Of a DNA stretch of 64,000 bases, positions 1-31,940 are shown one piece after another. Made by a program: the position numbers and the translations under genes. Below the pieces are notes generated by a model. The model saw only the letters and a program-made list of their open reading frames with translations. It had not been told where the DNA came from and ran no database searches. The first letter of the stretch is position 1, and each line of letters begins with the position of its first letter. The stretch comes from Reticulitermes speratus (Eukaryota > Arthropoda > Insecta > Blattodea > Rhinotermitidae): positions 27,482,033 to 27,546,032 of the forward strand of contig JAJKFL010000014.1 in the NCBI GenBank assembly GCA_021186555.1, read 5' to 3'.

Positions 1-625
1 TATGCCCCGGCCGTCCCGTCATTTTTGTAAAAATGCCATTTTTGTCCCGTTTTTTATAAAAACTTTAAAATATGCTTAAATGTTGGTCAATCATAACCTA
101 TAATCAAGTTTGCATTAATGGCTGCTATTGTAGGTACCAGTCATTCGTGTAACCATCGGTAGAGGCGCGTTGATCGAGATCGACAACTCCCCCTTGAATA
201 AATACTGTGTAGTGTAACTTTAAAGTCAATGAATTATTCAGAGAAAAGAAAAAATATGTGTTGGCAACACTTGCGCGGTTCTGTGAAGAATTATTGTAAG
301 TTCAATATTTTTATGTAATAAAACATTTGTTTTAAATGTCCTACTCTTTATGAAACATTCCACCCCCCCCCCCCCCCCCCCCCCCATCCTGTTTTTGTCT
401 CAAGGAATTATGGTCAGCCTAGTCTAATCTCATCTGTTCACATCAGTATTTCTATAAATTAGGCATCAGAAAATTATCTGTCAGCAATAAAATCATATTT
501 CAGAATGAACTCTCATTATTTTCATCTAATTCATTGTATTTTGCCAGTTAAAATTTGGACTGACCTGCATTTTGAGTAACTATTCTAAAATTGTTTTGAC
601 AGTTGCATCTGAAATATTAACAAAC
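1..625. other. Non-coding, LACTB2 intron
   Basis: This lies beyond the splice donor of the last visible LACTB2 exon (minus strand). I see no further LACTB2 exon here, and no match to the C-terminal winged-helix part of the family, so the gene continues off the left edge. The only notable structure is a run of 23 C at 363-385. Confidence 0.6.
363..385. repeat. Poly-C tract (23 C)
   Basis: An uninterrupted run of 23 cytosines. Its true length is likely to be unreliable in any read-based assembly. Confidence 0.95.
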
Positions 626-824
626 CTCCACCACTGGTCCATGTCCAGGATAGATGCATACAGGCTTCAATTCTAATATTTGACGCAAAGAATTTATGTA
701 ATCATACAGGTCTTCAAATACTGCAGTGCCTTCACCCAGTATACAGTCCCCACTAAACAAGGCATTCTCTTCCAATAATTTTAGTACAATATGATCTTTT
801 GTGTGCCCAGGTGTATGAAAAACT
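626..824 (-). CDS. LACTB2: LACTB2 exon 4 (last visible)
   Basis: 199 bp. It encodes [11 protein letters not shown] through SGDCILGEG to YPGHGPVVE, supplying the second histidine, the bridging aspartate and the final histidine of the metal site. The acceptor is ttttgcag. The donor is gtttgt, weak but GT. The exon starts by completing an AGA codon (R-V) begun in exon 3. Confidence 0.93.
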
Positions 825-3800
825 CTGCAAAAGTAAGATTGTCATCATCAAAATTTTGTGGCATTTTCCATTTCAGGTACATTAATGAAATGCAGACATG
901 ACTTAATCCAACAAAATGCTTCTGAAAATGTAGATTTAAGTACAAAGGAAGTTGGTTATTACCCACTCTATTACAAATATATCATAGTGCATACTGTTAT
1001 ACAAGGTTCTTACTTTATCTGACACAATTATCTGTCACTTCAGTGATCGACTGTAGCATGTTTACACAGTACTCATTTTTAGTCTCTCAGAGCAGAAGAA
1101 ATGTTCATACATTCTATAATTGCTGTATATATGTTTCAACTGCACTATTCCATTTTCTGCATAAAGTATAAAATATTTTGCCTTTATTGGGCTGCAGCAA
1201 TCTTTAAACAAATTCTAACACATACAGACATGATACTACTATGTTGGCCAGGTTGTGCACCAATATGTGTGGAGTATTACACAGAAGAAATAGTCATTTT
1301 ATCTTGCCTGAGTGTGGCTCCTTCTGTCCCAATTTCTTCTCCATCTTTAAGATAATTCAGAGGAATGTTATCTGGTAATGGCAAATCAGGAGGATCTAAG
1401 CACTCAAATTTCCATACCTTGCAGCCTGGGGAATAAGAATTTGTAAAGTGAACACATTTTTAAACAAGTAAGCAATGTATGTATAACATAACAAGGTGAC
1501 ACGATCACATAACTAGTCGAATGTGCAAACGTGGCCATACTACTTCCACTGTATGGTGTTCCTTTTATAAAATAACTTGTGCAGCAACAGTTCATTCTCT
1601 TACTACTTTTGGCCTACATATTTTGCGTATTAGTATTGAAATCATTACCATGAAATTGTAACAATCTATTCCTTTTGCATTGTTGTGCTACATATCACTG
1701 TCAACCAGGCTTGTATGGCAATTTTATGTAGCTGGCAACAATAAAACATACCCAAGTGCAGGCTATGTCAGATTTTAACAAAATTTGGATGTGCTTGACA
1801 GATTGTCATAAAGTCTCCATCAAATTTCATGAAAAATCCATCCAGTGAGAGCAGAGCTGATACAGATGGACAGACATAACAAAGCTACTAGGCACTTTTC
1901 ACGAGTATGGGAATGCACCTAAAAATGTCACATTAGCATGGTAAGGACACATAAAAACTTAAAGCAGTAATCTTACATGTACTGTCTGCTCCAGAATTCT
2001 GCACATTAAAAGTCATAAAGTAGAGGTAAAGGTTTAATTTGTCTTTGTGTTTAATAAAGCAACATGCCATGAGGGGAATGGAGGTACAGCTCCATACATT
2101 CTTATACATGGCACTTGAAGGAGGTGAGTGGTCAGCTTCACAAACTGACCACTTAACTGCTGGGAAAAGAGCCCCAGATATGGATTGGATAGGTTGAGTG
2201 CGCTCCAGAGCCCGACATTGTGGAGTAGAGAAGAAGCTCTGTCCCCGCCAGGAGTTGAACCCCAATTCTCCAGTCATCCAGCCCATAGCTTAATCACTAC
2301 ACCAAAAGCTAAAAGTCATCACTTCTTAAGTCAGTGTCCATGTGTTAATTATGGGTTTATACTAATTTCTGGTATATATTGTTCAAATTCACCAAAGTGA
2401 AAGTTTCAGTATAAAACTTGATTAAGTACAAAAAAGTTCCACTGTGAAATGTGATTACATAATTCTCTCCCCACCCGTGTAGTGTAAAATTAACCATACT
2501 TTAGATGAACTGTGCTAACTATGTTATGGTGAACATATCACAGCCAGTTATATTGTTCACAAATCAGGTATTCTTCATTTACAGAGAGCTCAAGAATTGC
2601 CAAAACATTCTGGCTCCTTTATAAAGATTGAAACAGTCCGGGTAAACGTGAACAAATTCCAGTTACTTTAAGTGAAATTAAGTAGTGGCAAATTAGGCAC
2701 TCTACTGACGTTAGGTGCAGTGTGATTGGCATAATCACAAGATAGAAAATTGGACTTAAAAATTTATGGAAGAGTGAAACGCTACATTTGGAGCATAGCT
2801 TTGTATGGTGCTGAATCTTGGACACTTCAGAAAGTAGATCAGAAATACCTTGAAAGTCTTGAAATATGGTGCTAGAGAAGGATGGAGAACATCAGCAGGA
2901 TGGATTGTGTGAAAAATGAAGTAGAGTTACAAAGAGTCAAGGAGGAAAGGAACATCCTACATATAATAAAAAGAAAGGCTAACTGGATTGGTCACATCTT
3001 GCATAGGAACTGGCTTCTAGAACACATTATTGAGGGACAGTAGAAGTGACAGGATGATGAGAAAAACAATGTAAGAAACTACTGGATGATCTTAAGGAAA
3101 TGAGTAGATACTGGAAATTGAAAGAGGAAGCACTTGATTGCACTCTGTGGAGAACTCACTTAGGAAGAGGCTATGGATCTGTCATAAGACAGACTATGTG
3201 ATGATAAGAACACAGGACTACAGATCATATAACAACACAATCAATGCAACAGGTGTCTGTCAAACACTTAATAAGCTGCATACCAAGATGAAAAAAAAAA
3301 TGTTGTAAACTCAATAGCATCATCCTGAAACATGGCAATGCCCACACTTATATGGCCCACAGATATCAGGGTCAACTGAATGCCATGCCATGAGAGGTGC
3401 TCAAACATCCTACATGCAGCCCAAGCCCTTCACCAATGAGCATCATCAAATGGGTTTCAGTTAAACATGTCTCATATCATCATCATTTATTTACAATCCA
3501 TAGATCCAATATACAGTCACAAAGACAAAAACAGGATGTGGATTTGGTCATCATATGAATTAATAAGTTATATAATGTATACATTGTAAAATAAATACAA
3601 GCAATTTGTAAAAACAGACATGACATAAAACACAATAGTAAAACAATTCAAGCTTAGAATAACAAATCATAGTCCGTATATTACATTCAAAATGAATAAA
3701 ACTATTGTAATAAATATTCTATGATGTGATTATTATATATGTGTGAGCTGTAGCAAATAATATCATTACAAAAGGTTACTTAGTAAAGGATTAAAAACCC

Positions 3801-6626
3801 ATGATCATTAATTAAATTTACAGTTAAAATATTCATCCAAGGAATAAAACGAATTGGAAAGAAGAAATCTTTTTAGTGCCGGTTTAAATAGTTTCACTTC
3901 ATTACTCAAGCTTTTATTGCTAGGTGGGAGATGATTAAAAGCTCTAATACCAAAGTAGTAGGGTCCTCTTTGAAAAACTGTCAGACGTGATGTTGGAAGG
4001 TGCAAATTCGTGCTATGTCTAGTATTGAAGCTATGAATCTCGTGGTTTGATTTGTACTGATCTTTATTATTTACGACAAACAGTATTAACGAAAATATAT
4101 ATTGTGAATACATGGGCAGAATTTTTAAATTTTAAATAGTTCCCTACAAGAGTCTCTAGTTTTTGCATTCATAATAACTCTGATTATACGCTTTTGTATC
4201 CTGAAGATATTAATACTGTAGGGCGAATTACCCCAGAAAATTATACCGTATGCTATGATGGAATGCACATAGGAGAAATAAATCATCTTTAGAGTTTCTT
4301 GTGACATAAAATCTTTTACAGTCCTAATTGCATAACAGGCCGAACTCAGTTTAGTTACTAATTGGTCAATGTGAGATTTCCACGATAATGTTTCATCAAT
4401 GTGTAAACCAAGAAACTTAGTATTTGACGTGTTAGTAATATGCTTGTTTCCACAGCTTATACTTACATTGGTTTCCAAACTATTTTTTGTCCTAAATAGT
4501 AGGTAATGAGTTTTCTTGAAATTTAAGGATAACAAATTGGTTTTGAACCATTCATTTATGGCTACAAATTGTTTGTTCATGTTAATTGCAAGATCCTGAA
4601 GGCTAGGATTAGGTATTATAACACTAGTGTCGTCGGCATATAAGATGATTTTAGCGTTATTAGTTATTACTTCAGGCAAATCATTGACATACAAAAGGAA
4701 GAATAGCGGACCAAGGATTGAGCCTTGCGGAACACCATGCTTGATGATCTCCCATCCGGAAGAAGTACTATTATGAGTTTTTATGTTATCTATTACCACT
4801 TTCTGATATCTGTCATTTAGGTATGATGTAATTAATGCATTGAATTTTCCTACTATCCCATAAAGTTCCAGTTTTGATAGTAGAATATTATGGTTGACAC
4901 AGTCGAAAGCTTTCTCCAGGTCACAAAATATACCACCAACAGTTAATTTATTGTTCATGGCTAGTAAGATTTCATTTATTAGCTTAATATATAATTTGAA
5001 ACCACTCAGCACAAGCTCAAGAAGCACCACCAAAGATAGGCTACTGGCAACAAAACATTGCAACACAGATCTTCTTTCTGCATGAACAACTTACACAATA
5101 TGCTAGAAACTGAATTTCAGAAATCAACTTTGTATATCCTATGCTAATGACTGGGCTGGTGTTATGGCTCAGTATAATGATCTGTAACAAATTTGACTAC
5201 AAACTTACCACTGTGCATTCTATTTACAACATTGTGTACTCCTCCAATATGATCGTGATGCCAGTGTGTAACAACAATATGTTCTAAATCTATGTTTTCT
5301 TCCTTCAGAACTTCATCTAATCGCGTTATGTAGTGTAGGTCATCTGGTTCACCAGCATCCAACAAAATCCTTCTAAATACACAGAAAAGTCACCTTTTAT
5401 CAATAATGAATGTCAATTACATGAAGGCAAAAGAAGCACTGTCTTATCAAGTTTGTGATGCTGAGAGCAAGTGGTAAAGTAATGTGTTTCAGCTGCATAT
5501 TTTGATAATTGTGCCCATGGAAAAAGTGCTGGAAGAGTGCACACATAATATAGTTCTTCAAAATCATGTATAGTAAACAGTTAAGGATTCAATGTGTCCC
5601 AACACACTTAGAAAAGGTAGTAAAATTAAATGTTGTAAAATGCAATAATGTATGATGTAAAGAACATTTCAATTAAGTACTCTAACAGCCTGAGGACAAG
5701 TTAATTTAAATGTGTTTGGCAAAGGGTTCAATTTGGCTATCTGAAGACCAAACTCAAAATTCTGAATAATTATATCATACCCACAGTTTTGACAATTCCC
5801 CCACCGCCCACTGAACTGTACATAATTTGTCATGTGGCCAACATGCACATCCAAGTTTCTGCAGAGATATGTTCCATGCTTTCAAATTATTTGTACATAT
5901 TATTGTTGACTGGAAGCTGCCGTATAATGTACAATGCCCCCCCCCCCCCTTCCACATAAGTTTTCATTTGATGAACATCATAAAAATTTACAATGCGTGA
6001 TCCAGTAACACCCTTTTCTGCTCAAGAAGACAAAAGCATATGGAACCAGACTATACAAAATATTTATCAATAATTAGCATCAACGAGCTACTGGCATGAA
6101 AAATTTCTTTACATATATTTTACAAATTGACACATATGGCGGCCGCGCGATATTCGAATTTAGCATTCATTTTGACAGTGACGACCACTGAACTTTAGAC
6201 GCTGACAAAGCACATGTCGGCTTATAAACTTATATGTAGGATTACTCTGTGAGTATGAATGACAAACGGCACATGTGCGAAAAGTATCACGCTACTTTTG
6301 CAAATGTGGCTTCACGCACATTTATTTCAAAGGTACTTGGACAGGAATACATTTTCGTGCAGTTCTAAGTCTGTAATGTTGCTCAAAGTTGTTAATGGAA
6401 AGTACGGTAGTGTGCCATGTTCAGCACCTCATGAAATTACATTTCATTGTCATTCAGTTGTCAGCACTTAATACTATTGTCACAGCCAATATAAACATGA
6501 TCACCTTTTTCCCGTTCCAATTATATATGTATTAGTTCCCTGAAGTGTCATGGGACCAGGATTGCAACACAACACTCGAATTATCCGCGATGAAAGCTTG
6601 GAGACTGATGGAATAGTAGCAGCCAT
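626..6626 (-). CDS. LACTB2: LACTB2-like metallo-beta-lactamase-fold hydrolase (5' part, spliced)
   Basis: Four coding exons on the minus strand (6626-6505, 5372-5209, 1425-1308, 824-626) join in frame to give about 201 residues; the vertebrate protein is about 288 aa. LACTB2 is known as a mitochondrial-matrix metallo-beta-lactamase-fold endoribonuclease. What I see: an N-terminus with the family block [13 protein letters not shown], then LDAGEPDD, the zinc motif [10 protein letters not shown] (HxHxDH), then [19 protein letters not shown] and YPGHGP, so the histidine/aspartate ligands expected up to this point are present. The C-terminal winged-helix part is missing because the gene runs off the left edge. 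The start is the ATG at 6626, which opens the conserved exon. One residue before NPGP is Cys where I recall Gly in vertebrates; it may be real or a base error. The gene is head-to-head with NDUFV1, and intron 2 carries two LINE fragments. Confidence 0.93.
1308..1425 (-). CDS. LACTB2: LACTB2 exon 3
   Basis: 118 bp encoding [19 protein letters not shown] through [10 protein letters not shown]. The acceptor is attccccag. The downstream donor reads CTCAG|gcaaga, a GC donor rather than GT, and no usable GT is nearby. The reading frame joins exactly with the next exon when the GC donor is used. Confidence 0.9.
1743..1925. repeat. Dispersed repeat with ATTTCATGAAAA-TCC core
   Basis: The segment around 1825-1915 (aaatttcatgaaaaatcc, tccagtgagagcagagctga, gacagacataacaaagctac) matches a better-preserved copy at 40525-40650. 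This is an unclassified interspersed repeat inside LACTB2 intron 3 or its flank. Confidence 0.6.
2038..2300 (-). mobile_element. tRNA-derived SINE, family B
   Basis: Read on the minus strand, it starts with a tRNA-like head (A-box region around gtagtgattaagc, B box GGTTCAACTCC). It continues into a body ending in tacctccattcccctcatgg, which recurs at 12125-12440 and elsewhere. It sits in LACTB2 intron 2. Confidence 0.75.
2755..3210 (+). mobile_element. RTE-like LINE, 3' end of ORF2 (decayed)
   Basis: The conceptual translation shows the familiar tail of insect endonuclease-reverse transcriptases: [44 protein letters not shown] and [12 protein letters not shown], followed by the EEA-ALWR-type end. 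In-frame stops and shifts are present (a TAG right after LEIWC, and several later). There is no polymerase core, so only the last part of ORF2 was inserted or retained. It lies antisense within LACTB2 intron 2. Confidence 0.85.
3808..4113 (-). pseudogene. C-terminal segment of the LINE ORF2, frameshifted
   Basis: 101 codons in a different frame from the 4125-5066 RT segment. They carry the post-RT motif pattern ([37 protein letters not shown]) common at the end of such ORF2 proteins. A single frameshift near 4114-4124 separates it from the polymerase part. Confidence 0.8.
4125..5066 (-). pseudogene. LINE reverse transcriptase fragment
   Basis: Polymerase domain (fingers/palm) with YADD catalytic aspartates, running from mid-palm to thumb. 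It lacks the endonuclease and the N-terminal part of RT and ends at a frameshift. The open frame of 313 codons suggests a relatively young insertion. Confidence 0.88.
5209..5372 (-). CDS. LACTB2: LACTB2 exon 2
   Basis: 164 bp encoding [18 protein letters not shown] through the zinc motif [10 protein letters not shown] to NRMHSG. The acceptor is gtgtatttag and the donor is AGTG|gtaagt. Phases agree with exons 1 and 3: it begins by completing AGA and ends one base into a Gly codon. Confidence 0.95.
6505..6626 (-). CDS. LACTB2: LACTB2 exon 1 (start codon)
   Basis: 122 bp coding. The ATG at 6626-6624 opens [19 protein letters not shown], a basic stretch without acidic residues that is compatible with mitochondrial import. 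It is followed by [19 protein letters not shown]. The donor AAAAAG|gtgatc joins in frame to exon 2. Confidence 0.92.
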
Positions 6627-7033
6627 GGTGACCTACACATAAACATGCCGACTCAGCACAGATATTGGCTAATTAGAGCCTCAAGATACATCATTCGCGC
6701 ACAAGATCTTGTATTGATAAGACACAGCAGGAGCTGGCACCAGTACGTACCAGATGTCTCTAGTAGATGTTGTATATCCCGCTCCGAACGGGACCCGTTG
6801 AAACTATTTATATATACGTCATACAGACGTCATGACATACGTCATACGTTATACATTGTCATAGATAAAAGTCGTTGGGGTCCGTGATGAACCATCACTG
6901 ACTCCTGCCAGGCTACAACCAGACCGTACGATCTTCTGTGTCTGCTCTGGTATACCCTGTGCAGTAGTTTTCTGTGCCCTGTGCCATGGATCTGTGTGCC
7001 ACACGGATGATCCGTGGTTGCCAGTGGGGAAAG
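6627..7033. promoter_or_regulatory. Divergent LACTB2/NDUFV1 promoter
   Basis: 407 bp separate the two start codons of genes running in opposite directions, so both promoters and 5' UTRs must lie here unless extra upstream non-coding exons exist. A TATA-like ctatttatatata occurs at 6805-6817. It is followed by three ACGTCAT (CRE-like) heptamers. I cannot place transcription start sites. Confidence 0.7.
6816..6845. promoter_or_regulatory. Cluster of three CRE-like ACGTCAT sites
   Basis: ACGTCAT occurs at 6816-6822, 6827-6833 and 6839-6845, spaced 11 and 12 bp, about one helical turn. The middle copy reads GACGTCAT, close to the full CRE palindrome. This is inferred as ATF/CREB- or bZIP-type binding; no factor can be assigned from sequence. 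Confidence 0.5.
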
Positions 7034-26965
<19,932 letters not shown>

Positions 26966-27157
26966 ACAGAAAGAGTTGAGTCACTTGATAATTATAAAAG
27001 TGCATATTGAAGAGTGGATTACTGTTTTACTGGTTGTGGTAGGATGTTTGCAGTCAGCAATACTTGCTTCACTGTTGTAGTGAAAAGAGTGTATATATCA
27101 AAGTACTTTCTGAGGAAAGTTACTTTGTTTGGATATTTATTAATAATGTACATAAAC

Positions 27158-27163
27158 AATAAA
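27158..27163 (+). terminator. Poly(A) signal AATAAA of NDUFV1
   Basis: AATAAA 193 bp after the stop codon, followed by a GT-rich stretch (cctgtgtttggctctgtttg), the usual layout of a cleavage/polyadenylation site. Confidence 0.7.
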
Positions 27164-28994
27164 TATTAGTATTCCTGTGTTTGGCTCTGTTTGAGACCTC
27201 ATTAAATATTTATTCTTCAGGTAAGTTGAAATCCAGAGAGTCTTGTAGTTGCAGATTAAAATTAAAATTTAGTAGCAAAAATATTACTTTAGTCGTTTCT
27301 TCTGTATACATATCAGAATTCCTTTTTATTGTAATATCAATTATTCTTCAGTTTTCACTTTAATAAAGTTTTATGTGCATAACCATGGTACTGTAGGAGG
27401 TCTCTACAGGAAAAAGTGGGACTTCAGTTTTGATACTCTTTCAGTTACAATAGCACTGTTTGAGCCTAACATGTATAATAGTTGTTACTACTCAAATAAA
27501 TGCAGAAAGTATTGCTAATTATTAGTCAAGATTTTGCTGTTTTTTTTTTCTTTTTATTTCTGTGTTGTGAGGTATATACAATTTGGAAGTGATGGGATTC
27601 ACAAACTTAGTGCTTGAGAAATTACCATATTTTCCAGACCATAAGATGCATCAAGATTTTAGAAGGCAATTTTAGGGAATAAGTATTTTATTCACATTTG
27701 AAACTCCTTTCACAAATACTTGCTGAATAAAAGGCAGTGCCATATGAATTTTCTGCTGATCATACAGTCCTGTACATCTTCGTGTGTGCTGTCACACCCA
27801 TCATTACTGTTATGTTTCAACCTCCTTAAAAAAGTACATAATCTTAAGCACAATTTATGACATTACTGATCCCACATTTCTTCAAACAGTCACTTGATGT
27901 TAACCTAGTATACCTATTTCGTTTGCAGTTAATACTAGTATAATAATCACTCAACCACATGTTAGTCATGTTGTAAAAGCTTTGTACCATAGCTTGCTGT
28001 CATAACAAGTGTTTGATAGTACGTATATTGGTAACTGAAATATATGGAAGGTAAGGAAAATCCAAGATTGGGGCAATGTTAAATGAGAATTTCCTGTATC
28101 ATAGCTCTCTAAATAGAATCTACCGTATAGGTTGCTGGCTTTCTTTCCTACTCGGACTCGACCCGTGAAGATGGGACCGATACGTTCCACGAAACGTGAG
28201 TAAACAATTGCCACAACAGCGCAGACCTCATCAACATCGCGGCGAAATCCTGAAATCAAAGTTGGTGTACTGTCGTGAGTAGGTGGCAGTACGGTAGATA
28301 TGACCACGGATTAGAGCTATGTTCCGAGTTTGATGGCCTAGATGAGATAACTACACAACTACTACAATAAAGCACATGGGGCGCTAGCTGTCTTGTCATA
28401 CTGGCAATTCTGCCAATAGTTCTGTTCAAAATATCTTTTAGAAACAGAATTTTGTGTTTGTTTCCCTTCAGAAGTTTAGGGTATCGATCCGGTCAGAGAC
28501 TGTGACAATCACGTGGTGGTGTGGTGAGATGTCAGGTTTGAACTGTTTAGCAATTTCATGTTTATTGAACTGTGATACTTTGTGAAACTGTGGGAAGTGT
28601 TGAAGTTGTGCAAAATGAGTTACGAAGAACTTACCACAAAAAACAGGCAAGTATGGAACATAAATGTGCAATCATTTATTATTTGTAGGTTGGATGTCAC
28701 TTTGGTATGTAAGTCACATGGTTGTAACAAAATTTAACACACTGGATTTTGTCCAGTAAATACTGTTTTGGTACGGTAGTAAGTTCACCTCAAGTGGTAT
28801 AAAATAATCTTGACTTTTGGTGTGGTATAATCATACACCAAAACTCGTGCTGGACCGAAAGTGGATGGGCAAACCCGTACCGATGTAGCGTAATTTGTAC
28901 ATACATCTTGCTCTTAGAAATGACAGTTTCCCCTAATTTTCTAGCATGCTAAGAGTAAAGTCGAAATAAAGTAGTGTTTTTAGGACTGTGATGA

Positions 28995-29078
28995 AGGTTA
29001 AAGTCCCTGTCCACGTTATGAAAGGCATATTTGGAGGATAGAGTTATAGCCCCACTCATTCTTAACCGTTGCGTCAGT
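28995..29078 (-). mobile_element. SINE family B fragment (3' part)
   Basis: The minus strand reads ttaagaatgagtggggctat then aactctatcctccaaatatg, matching the 3' body of the family B copies. Confidence 0.55.
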
Positions 29079-31721
29079 TGCAGGCGATGTCATATATGAA
29101 GTAAACGAATAAGTCAAATTTGGTGGTTCTGTTTATATCTTTATGTGCGTCTGTTTTGAAGAATGGGTTGTAAAAACCTTCCAGTTACCTACAATCAGCA
29201 TCAACAATGAAGTAAGGAGGGGGGGGGGGAGAGAGCAAAGAACTTCATGATGCATAGATTAGGGGAGGTCATACAGGTTAGAAGAGGGCATAAAATCTTC
29301 ATTGCACAAAGTCTCTATTGCACTAAAAATGATTGTGTGGAGGTCCTATTTTATGATGGGTTGTCTCTGTAAATCCAAGCAGGATTACCTCCATTCTTGG
29401 ATATTTAGAACAGATTTTTAAAAAATCTGAGTTAAGTGTTCACTGGAGAAAGAAATGCAGGTTAACATGGTCTCATGTACACACATATAAAAACGAAATA
29501 ATAAAATCAGGGTTAAAAAATATGTACAGTACAAGATTGGTGTGTCCTGAATAGTTTCATTGAAAGTATCATTTGAGAACTGTGTGTGGCTTTGTTGCAC
29601 ACAATTCAGATTCTCTTGACTGAGTAGGTGCACAATCAACATGAGGATGCAAAGAAGTTCCACTTACTGCTCAGTGTGTCATCTAAGTGTCAAGACTTCC
29701 ATGGCAGTTGGTATGAAAAATAATATTGCTGGTTGCATTAACTGTGTTATATTTTTACAAAGGCATTGATTTGGCTGTCATGGTTGTATGCTGGCTCATA
29801 ACCATGGAGTGTCACTCACTTAAGAGGTGACTTGAGGTGAGATTCATAGTAAGATGAAATAGCACTGAGGCAGGTTTTTCTTGAAGTTCCTTCAGTTTTT
29901 CTTCTGCCAGTCATCATTCCACCATTGCTTCCTGCTCATTTACTTCACTCGCTGAGGTACACGACAGCCCTGACCAGGCAGCACATTGTCATGTGCCGAG
30001 ATTAAGCTGGGGGCTTTATATCTGATCCAGCATTTGTAGTTGCAGAGTAAAAAGGTTTATACACAGAATTTTTGGGGGGAGGGGGATAACAGTACCAAGT
30101 ATGGCAGAGCAGGGGCCATCATTGTTTGCTATGTTTGCTCATTGCAGCAAATACATTCATTTGATTGCCATCCATATTTCCTAACAGAACCCACTGTTTT
30201 GGCAGTCAGCTTCCAGTCACCTTCTTTATGTTCAGAACCTGACCATCATTTTTGCCTTGGCCATAGCCCAAAGCATTGCTACAAGCTGTTTTCATGAATA
30301 ACACAAAAAGTTAGGCATACCAGATTTAAAACATTATGAAACTTCATTCCCATCTTGGGATTTCTTGTCATACACATAAGAAATTATTATTTAAAACTGA
30401 ATGTGGTAATGTTTTTGCTCAAGAATCAATTACTTATAGCATGAATAGGGCATGAATCTGATTATCATCAGCCATAGACTTTGTTGCATAAAATCTCATC
30501 ATGTTACCTTCTTCCATAAGAAGTATTCCAGATGAAGAGCCCACACCTCTTCTGTTCAGGACTTTTTAATCTCTTGACTAATTTTCATCAACATCTGTAC
30601 ATATTGTTCATTCCTGAGGAATTCCCCAAGCACCTTCTTTTCTTTAAACTGTGTTTGTCATTACAGAAATGACAATCACTGCAGGGCAAAAATGGTTGAC
30701 ATGCAGCATATAGTTCTGACACCACCTTGAATAAGTGGATTACTGCTTTCCTGGGGTCTGTACTCATATCACTTGCATGATGTGTACATTTAGTAAGGTT
30801 ACATGGAAAGGACATTAATGCACATATGCCTCTAATGGAGGCAGAATGATGTCAGCAGTGTTCTTAGTTTGGGCACAATTCTCAACTAGTACATCAGTCG
30901 CATTAAGGCATCCAGTACCTCAGACTATGTAGCATGAAACGGTAGGACGATTAATGAATACTGAGTTTGAAAGGATATGTAACAATGTTGTTATAGTCTC
31001 ATTTTTGGTATCATCCCAGTGTTTACATGGAAGGACAGAAAAATCACAAGATGTCTTGAGCTGGTATTCAAATTCAGTACCACTGAAATGCGGGTCAAAA
31101 GCGTAACTGCTCGAGTCCGCTTGCTTGGTGAAGTGCAGTAAGTGGAATTAGCCGTTCATTTAATAAGAATCTATAATGTTTCTCATACCAGCTTCAGTGA
31201 TTTGTTTGACTGACAGACAAGGGCATCCGGATTTTGAATATGAAATTGCAGACACATGATTTTAGAACCTATTAGTGAAATTGTTTATTAATATTTTAAC
31301 TAGTTTTTCCCCCAATACAGAGGATGAATTTAAGCCTACACATTCTTCATTGTAATGTTACACAATAAAACCCAACATAAACATGAGCAGTATTATGTGG
31401 GGTTTGAGGTTTTCACAGTAGTGTTCATGAAGATTCATGTCTTCTGAGATGTTACACTGTACCAAATGGTGAATACTTAGATTATTTGCCATGAACAGTG
31501 AGTGACATGTCAGAAGTTCTGAAGCTTCATAAAAAAAGTGCTACATAATATATATATATATATATATGTTTTTTTGCTATAGTATGATATGAGTACAAAG
31601 CAATTTATTTTTGTTGTACTGGAAAAGCTACGGAAACATTTGTCGGAAGTTTTTTCTTGATTTATAGAAGCCAGAATAGGATAGCCAACTACTAATAAAC
31701 GTTAATGTGTTAACTAGTTCC

Positions 31722-31940
31722 CTGTTCCTAATCACTGTATCATAGGGGAATGGAGGTCAAGTCACACACATTCTTATCCATCACTATGGATGGAGCTGGA
31801 TTTCACCCAATTTAATCTGATGATCGAGGCACTCTGAATTTGGCAATTAATAGGAGAGATTCCCAGTTGCCTGTGGAATTGATTCTGACGACAGATCATT
31901 GGTCTTAATACCTGACTGAGCTGTCTCCACCCTTTGATGC
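31722..31940 (-). mobile_element. tRNA-derived SINE, family B (diverged)
   Basis: The minus strand starts ggtggagacagctcagtcag and ends with gataagaatgtgtgtgactt, gacctccattcccctatgat, parallel to 2038-2300. The B box is degraded. Confidence 0.65.

Larger units (their letters stand above)
3475..5066 (-). mobile_element. Non-LTR retrotransposon, 5'-truncated, with RT domain
   Basis: Minus-strand LINE. The 5066-4125 frame (313 aa) carries reverse-transcriptase blocks: [16 protein letters not shown], a polymerase block [20 protein letters not shown], and YADDTSVII (YADD at about residue 143), then the thumb region [13 protein letters not shown]. The first 22 or so residues look like flanking DNA, so the insertion is truncated near 5000. 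After a frameshift near 4120 the C-terminal part continues in another frame (4113-3808: [19 protein letters not shown]). The 3' end near 3480 finishes as AAATAAATGATGATGAT, a short-repeat tail. The type resembles the CR1/L2/Jockey group; I cannot place the clade by eye. It lacks the endonuclease and is dead. Confidence 0.88.

Noticed and set aside
27625-27690. Possible MITE end (ccatattttccagaccataa)
   Set aside because: It resembles a known type of DNA-transposon end, but I could not find the matching inverted end, so it is not called as an element.
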